This document shows, piece after piece, positions 58,466 to 64,000 of a stretch of DNA of 64,000 nucleotides. Location: positions 17,820,937 through 17,884,936 of the forward strand of contig CM072515.1 of NCBI GenBank assembly GCA_036898135.1, read 5' to 3'. Source of the stretch: Oncomelania hupensis. Its lineage: Eukaryota > Mollusca > Gastropoda > Littorinimorpha > Pomatiopsidae. The position numbers were made by a program, and so were the translations under genes. The notes beneath the pieces were generated by a model. It did no database searches. It saw nothing but the letters and a program-made list of their open reading frames with translations, and had not been told where the DNA came from. Within the stretch, counting starts at the first letter, position 1. Every line of letters begins with the position of its first letter.

Positions 58466-59329
58466 GTTGTCTTATTTCGATTCTTTTCCACACACATTTT
58501 GGCTTTGCTTCTTTTTTTCTTCTATACTCAGGTTTAAGAAAAATCTATAAAAGGCCGTCTTTCTCTTATTATCGAATCTTAAATGCGACTGTTTCTCACC
58601 TTTGTCTATGGCCATGTTTTCTTGAACTCCGTGTTTGTATGAGTTGTTAGTGTGTGTATATTGTATAATATGTATGCTTTAGTTTATTTCCTTCTCAAAA
58701 AGCTTTTCCTTTGTATGCATTCACCGCACTCGAATTGCTTAGCCAAATATCGATTTTTGAGGAGATGTTTCGATGCTAAGCCATTTTAATCCCTTCATAT
58801 TTTTGTGGGTGTGGGAGGATAGCAGGGGGATTTTAATTCGACAACTTTGGAAAACTATTGAATAGTCTAGTCTATTCATGCTCTGAAAATCCATTCAAAT
58901 CGATGTTTAAACCCCTGATAGATACCTCTCAAAAATACTTCAAGACGAGATACAGATAGATGAATGAGGCCAATTAATATGTTTAACATTTGGACACAAC
59001 CTTTTTTGAAAAATTAAAAAAGGAGAAGAAATATTGTGTCTGAACGCAAACGAGTTTTTGAAAGTTGTTTTCTTTCTACATATAAATAAACAGGTACCTC
59101 CTCCTCATTTCTTTTATTGCAGGCCAATTTATATTTAAAACTATATAATATGTTTGTACATTAAATAGCAATGTATGCAGTTTAAGGCGTATAGACTTTC
59201 ATTTTCATGTCGCCTCAGGGCTGACTGGTTCTGCTAATAAATTTCTCGGATTCTGGCGGTCGACAAGAGGCAAAATTATTTTAAATATAATAATAACTAT
59301 GATGGACCGCCGAATATGCAGGGCGTATG
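58466..59329. other. No recognised feature
   Basis: Anonymous DNA. Confidence 0.45.
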
Positions 59330-59880
59330 TTTCACACTTCAGCGTAGCAGGCGTATCGCTGTTATAGGTTTCATTCTGAATTTTGGGACGGCGATTGGCC
59401 AAATGGAGTAATAGAGTGAAACTAATTTGTGGTTATTGTGGTTCTCTGTGTGAACTGCCATATTCAGGAAGGAGAACGAAACTCGGCGTTGTAGGAAGGA
59501 CAAAGTAAAAGATGATAATTGAAGAAAATAAAAAGACGGCTTCAGGGCGTTCGTCTAAGTAACCAGGGCTTCGGTCTACGTTTATAGAGCTATTGGCGAT
59601 TGGTCTGATGCCCAGATTGGTTGTGGTAGTTGGCACAAAGCAAGACAAAATATTGGATTCCAATTGCGAGCTGAATGCTCTGTAGGAATGCTTACTATCA
59701 AACCTTACACGCATTTATGGACTAGGTTTACACTTTGTAAATCCATGGGCATTCAATGCGTCGGTCTACGCATTTACGGCGTAGTGAGGCTTATTGGGTC
59801 TGATTCTCGGTCTGTCAGTGGCGTTTGGCCAAAAGGGAAAATTGGATCCCAATTGCAAACTGGAGGAGAGCTTTGATGTG
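59330..59880 (+). repeat. Degenerate tandem units, ~190-bp spacing
   Basis: CGGTCTACG, TTTA, TATTGG, GGTCTGAT, GTTGG/GTTTGG, AAAATTGGAT and TCCCAATTGC-type motifs occur in the same order at 59572-59680 and 59762-59870. A third, weaker unit with GGCGATTGGCCAAAT ends near 59402. Confidence 0.5.
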
Positions 59881-59965
59881 GGATCGAAGCTTGAAAGAGG
59901 ACCATTGCCGCTGATTGCTGTCTCCCCGCGCTCGGGGACGTCGCCAACTGCCACTTCTGCTCCCG

Positions 59966-60270
59966 GTAATCGAAGATTGGTTTGAGAGTGGAGTGGAGTA
60001 AGATGGGAGTGGTGGCGAAGGATGAGAGGAAAGAGAGAAAGAAAGAAAGAAAGAGAGATATAGAGAGAGATGTGGGGTGAGGATAATGTGAGGATTAGAG
60101 GAAAAGTGAAGAGGACGAGCACATTGACGCTTTCTGATTCAGGTAATCGAAGATTGGTTTTAAAGTGTTGAAAGAAGGAGAGGGTAAGAGAGACAGAAAG
60201 AAGACGTAGAGCAGAGGAAAGGGAGAGCGAGGAGAGAAAAGGGAGAGGGAGGAGGAGGGGGAAGAGAGAG
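59966..60270. repeat. Purine-rich stretch with a duplicated 19-mer
   Basis: GGTAATCGAAGATTGGTTT occurs at 59966-59984 and 60141-60159, each followed by GA-rich sequence to about 60270. Confidence 0.75.
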
Positions 60271-60740
60271 ATTGAAGTACAATACTGAATGTCATGGAGA
60301 CTAGATTGTGGAACTGCGGAAATACCAATTTAGAAAAAGGTGTTTTGAAGTGAACGCGAGGGAGAGTCTAGAATGGCAGAGGACAAAGAAAACGAAATGA
60401 TGAATTTCTAGTACAAATTCACAGTTCCTCTTCTCCTCATGCTCATCTTGTTCTTCTTTTTCCCGCTTTCCACCACCATAACCACCACCACCAACAACAA
60501 CATCACCATCATTATCAGCAGCAGCAGCCTCAGCATCAGTTTCATCATACTGTTCATCCTTTTAGTCATCGGTCAAAAACGGAAGTTGCTCTCATTACTT
60601 CTTTTGTCAGATTACATATTACATTCTCCTTCTCTTTTTCATCACCATTCTGTTCTTCGTCCTCTGCTTCCTCGGCTTGAAGTAAATGCTGCAGGTGCCA
60701 ACTCTTTGAAACAGTTGGAGAAGGGGATCAGAACGAGCTT

Positions 60741-60960
60741 AATGTTGGTCTATCTGTCCGTCGGCCCGTTGGATGCCATATCTCAATAACCACTGAGCGG
60801 ATTTTAACCAAACCTCATAGGAACGGAACATATTACGTAGGTTAGTGGCCTGCCACTTGTGCCCTCATATTTGCTGTAACGCAAAGGACAAGGTCAATGA
60901 AATCATTTTGTTGGTAAACACGTTTTGTTCAATATCTTTTTTTTTAAAGGACATCAGCGA
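60741..60960 (+). repeat. R2 repeat copy
   Basis: The copy matches 13960-14130 closely: CCACTGAGCGGATTTTAACC, CAAACCTCATAGGAACG, GTTAGTGGCCTGCCAC, CTCATATTTGCTGTAACGC, AAAGGACAAGGTCAATG and TTTTGTTCAATATCTTTTTT. It begins with a GTCTATCTGTCCGTCGGCCC patch also related to 63480-63520 in reverse. The short open frames are not shared between copies. Confidence 0.75.
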
Positions 60961-61020
60961 CAGGATCTTTAAGTCCGTACGATGGAATGCGTGCGTTGGC
61001 AGACTAGACTTCGGTTTCTG

Positions 61021-61176
61021 CTCTCATCGTCCTCATCATTAGGAAGATAAAAAGGTTTATGCTCTCATCGTCCTCATCATTAGGAAGATAAAAAGGTTTA
61101 TGCTCTCATCGTCCTCATCATTAGGAAGATAAAAAGGTTTATGCTCTCATCGTCCTCATCATTAGGAAGATAAAAA
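61021..61176. repeat. 41-bp minisatellite, four units
   Basis: The unit CTCTCATCGTCCTCATCATT + AGGAAGATAAAAAGGTTTATG starts at 61021, 61062, 61103 and 61144. Units are identical until the last one diverges at GAATGTG. Confidence 0.98.
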
Positions 61177-62373
61177 GAATGTGCCAGCTTTTTACCTACG
61201 TCTAACTCGTCACAGTGGTATTGACTACACCAAAAGCTAGACTTCACAGCGAATTAGAGACGTTTGTTTTGCTTCACCGTGAAGCCATTCCGAGCCGGCA
61301 GTGATATTGGTGCCAGCCTGACAAAACACGGGCCTGTTTTCTAAAAGCGCACTGTGTAAACAAAACACGCCTTGTTTGGGACACCTGATAGAGGTAGAAA
61401 AAGAATGCGGTTCCAGCTATTTTCACCCAAGACTTCGGTGGGTACAAACAACCTAAGGAGGATCTTTTATGTTCATCTTCAGGGAAACGGGGAGCAGGGT
61501 TAAAGTATAACTATGTGTGATTTTTGTAAGCGTGAAAAAATATTGAATGCCTGTTGCAGAGAGCCCCTGTTTTTCTGTTATTTTTCCACTAACATAAAAA
61601 AAAATTAAGGGCATTTTGTAAAAATATTGTAGAAATTGTGAAACATTTCATTTGTTTTGGTCAAAATGTTTTATTTCCTCTAACCAGAAGTCTCCAATCT
61701 TAAATGGTTATTGCAAAGCAACGTTAAATGAAATAATGTTAACAATTTCTCGTGGTTTTCCTATGTTATGATAGTGTAGTAGTTTGTTGATTATTCGTTG
61801 CTGTTGTTTTTTTGTGTTTACTTTTTTTATTTTTAAGTTGTTGTTTTTTTGTGGATTTTTTTGCCTGTAACTGTTGAGCTGTGAGGGTAGATAAACTAAT
61901 AATAAAAGAGACGGATGGGCAGAAAGACATGCAGCGATTGGAGGTGAGAGAATCAGGCTGTCTGTATAAGGTCTTTCACGATGGTCGTTCTTAAGGTGAA
62001 AACACCATCATCCGTCTTATAACCTGCATCGATGACAAGCGATTGCGTTCATGTTTTATCCACTCACCCAGTCCTCACTTCCTCAGGCCTCCGCATATGT
62101 TGTTTTTTTTCCTCTGACGTTCTGCTGGATCAACATCACTTGCGGGCGATCTTCAAGACTCAAAAGAATCTGTGAGAAATCGATTTTACAACGTGTCTTT
62201 TTTCCCTATTATCTTGTTTCACGGCTGCCTGAATCACAATTTGTATTGTGTGGAATGAACACATGTTTGTCTGTGCATTTGGTAGAACTGCTGCATATTT
62301 AACAAGATCGCAAGTCATATAAAATGTATTTCCAAACAACCACATCCATTTACAACTCGATTTGAGTTACATT
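61177..62373. other. No recognised feature
   Basis: Anonymous AT-rich DNA. Confidence 0.45.
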
Positions 62374-62955
62374 ACATTACATTACATTATTATTGCTTTA
62401 GGTCCAGCGGACTCTTCCGAGCCAAATCAGGATGAGTATAGCCGAATCAGGACCACAAAATAAAGACCACAACTTCGCTGAAAGATGACTCGCCCCTAAT
62501 CCGCATAACAGATCTACCGACACAACCCTAGTGGCAACACTGAAAGCACTCCACCAGCAGTTCACTTTACAATAAAGACTTCCCACGCAGGGGACGTTGA
62601 GGCTATACTCTAATTTATCGAACCCCCGTTTACAAAAACAAAACAGAATATACACATTATTATAAAATATCAACAAAACACATACATATAAAATGCCTAC
62701 ATTGCCAAATAATAGCATAATAGGAAGCCCCAGTGACCACCTGGCAGAAAGCATCCAATATTTCCAAGCTGATCCAACAGACCTCGCACACACAAATGAG
62801 GAGTTTTGTCCCGGAAGAGTTTTCGAGGAAAAAGGTAGGTGACTGGTCTAGCGAAGAAGATGATAGTATAGTAGATTGCTAGAACAGAGTAGGAATGAGA
62901 AAGAACAAAAAAGAAAGACACTAAATTTCCAGAAAGTGGGGATACTATTTATATA
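62374..62955 (-). mobile_element. R1 retroposon copy E, 5'-truncated, (AATGT)n tail
   Basis: On the minus strand the copy ends GTCCGCTGGACCTAAAGCAA and then TAATAATGTAATGTAATG. The tail motif is the same as in the 65-bp nested insertion at 12485, linking the two as a subfamily. The 5' end stops near 62955 at AAATAGTATCCCC, shorter than copies A-D. The sense frame is open for 131 codons (62398-62793), the longest of any copy, and its stop TAA lies in the conserved 3' end (ACCTAAAGC). No domain is recognised and no target duplication was found. Confidence 0.85.
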
Positions 62956-63084
62956 TACATGTATATAGTTTACCTCAGCGGAGAATTTAACACCGGACAA
63001 ATGGGACACGGGGCTCAGATGATATTTACCGGGCTATTAACTAAAGCAAACTATATATTTCGCTGAGTGCATCGTCGGAGATTT

Positions 63085-63530
63085 TGAATGCGCTTTGCGT
63101 TAAGAATTGTCGCTAACGAACTTGACCTTTGAGATTGAGCAAATACGATGGCACGGAATGCCGGCCACTAACCTAGGTAATGTTTTAATGAAGTTTGGTC
63201 AAAATCCGTTCAATGTTTTTTTAGATAAGGCGTACAACGGGCAGACACAGCCGGCCGAAAACATAAACATTGTTAAAAGTGTTACTTTTTTTGGCGGTGT
63301 TATGACTCGACTTTATTCTAAAGAAGCAAAAGGAAAACATGGAATGATAGACAACGATCTGACCTTTCTGCAAGCAAAAACATTATCAAAATCGGATCAG
63401 GCAATTTTTAGATACAGCGCTAAATGTGTTTAGCAGTTTAGTCTAAATCCGTTTAGCGGTTCTTAAGATATGGCTTAAAAAGGACCGACAGATAGACAGA
63501 CGGACCCAACAGTCGGACCGAGCGACCGAT
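63085..63530 (-). repeat. R2 repeat copy, reverse orientation
   Basis: The complement shows, in order, GACAGACGGACC-type sequence, GCTGTATCTAAAA, TTTTGCTTGCAGAAAGGTCA, TTGAACGGATTTTGACCAAA, CCTAGGTTAGTGGCC and TTTGCTCAATCTCAAAGGTC. These match 15535-15640 and 13970-14070, so this copy contains both parts seen around the hAT-like element. A 108-codon plus-strand frame (63107-63433) resembles a frame on the minus strand at 15535-15717 because the DNA is homologous; I do not infer a protein. Confidence 0.7.
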
Positions 63531-63726
63531 CGACAAACCCATATTTTGCTCGTTCTGATTCCCGACTATTTTAATGTATTTTCAGATAAACATTGAAAAA
63601 AGACGAAGCTTCGAATTTCATCTTTTTTAATAAAACACACTTTTGGCATTATCTCAACATAAATCTGGAAATACAGAAGAAAAACAAAGTAAATAAAATA
63701 ACATAAAAAATGAAATAATAAACTAT
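63531..63726. other. No recognised feature
   Basis: Anonymous AT-rich DNA. Confidence 0.4.
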
Positions 63727-63775
<49 letters not shown>

Positions 63776-63782
63776 GCAACAG
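63727..63782. repeat. (ACA)n microsatellite
   Basis: About 18 ACA units with one GCA. Confidence 0.97.
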
Positions 63783-64000
63783 ATGGGTTTTAAATCACAA
63801 AAACAACTTGTCGGTTTATTAGCAACTTTTTTTTGTTCTCGATTGTCTTGTTTCACGGCTCTCTAGTTCCATTGGGCTGGTAAACAAATTTTTTTAGTAC
63901 TGTGCATTGTGTATTTACTGTTGCGTGAAAAATTCTGAGGTTTAAATCTCTAAACCAACAAATGTAAAGCCCTAATTGTGTGGTACGAAAGATTTTGCGT
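63783..64000. other. No recognised feature
   Basis: Nothing recognised to the end of the window. Confidence 0.4.

Noticed and set aside
63107..63433. A 108-codon protein related to the minus-strand frame at 15535-15717
   Set aside because: The similarity reflects homologous R2 DNA. The other R2 copy does not keep the frame and no domain is recognised.

Overview
The window looks like AT-rich, non-coding nuclear DNA from an invertebrate animal. I would guess a lophotrochozoan, probably a mollusc. The reasons are the absence of prokaryotic-style operons or long intact genes, the many long di-, tri- and pentanucleotide arrays, tRNA-derived SINE heads, RTE-type non-LTR retrotransposons with (AGGAT)n tails, and 3' ends of the GCGCTATATAA type common in marine invertebrate retroposons. 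The species cannot be fixed from the sequence alone. No complete host gene is visible. Three short stretches resemble gene parts: a possible first-exon donor near 8361, a possible terminal exon at 27718-27912 with a polyadenylation signal, and a codon-biased possible internal exon at 28883-29042.

Nearly everything recognisable is mobile or repetitive DNA. (1) One RTE-type LINE family has a long broken copy at 4246-6146, 5'-truncated copies at 967-1403 (+), 10639-11010 (-) and 16767-17307 (-), and an endonuclease fragment at 56336-56450. (2) A second, unrelated LINE 3' half lies at 46076-47312. (3) A retroposon family of about 0.6-0.7 kb, called R1 here, has five copies (1906, 12337, 30464, 31961, 62374) plus a 65-bp fragment nested inside one of them. 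Its 3' end is conserved, but the microsatellite tail changes from copy to copy. (4) Two solo LTRs of one family (11247-11798 and 38101-38701) each have an intact 5-bp target duplication. (5) Three DNA-transposon-like elements each have a 6-bp target duplication: 14401-15514, 44592-45257 and an unusual GC-rich foldback element at 38914-39415. (6) tRNA-derived SINEs or their remnants lie near 3081-3284, 14838, 26588, 36224 and 56277. (7) A family of related degenerate units, called R2 here, occurs at 13945-15725 (split by the 14401 element), 60741-60960 and 63085-63530. (8) Short retroposon 3' ends with GATAATAAAGTT-like ends are at 4136, 15805, 29838, 36030 and 40340.

Layout: 0-6.2 kb is an old ~155-bp tandem array invaded by a LINE, then R1, SINE and RTE copies. 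6.2-11 kb is mostly anonymous DNA with microsatellites. 11-17.3 kb is a dense transposon cluster. 17.3-26.5 kb is microsatellite-rich. 26.5-29.1 kb holds the only gene-like signals. 29-36 kb holds two R1 copies and large triplet arrays. 36-41 kb holds a SINE, a solo LTR and the foldback element. 41-47.3 kb holds anonymous DNA, the second hAT-like element and the second LINE. 47-57 kb is microsatellite arrays and a degenerate ~170-bp tandem array. 57-64 kb holds minisatellites, R1 and R2 copies.

The window is best read as intergenic or long-intron DNA. Nested insertions give relative ages: the array at 95-1690 predates its RTE insertion; R2 predates the 14401 hAT-like element; R1 copy B predates the 65-bp R1 fragment; an (AG)n array predates R1 copy D. 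All homology statements rest on reading by eye; no database search was possible.
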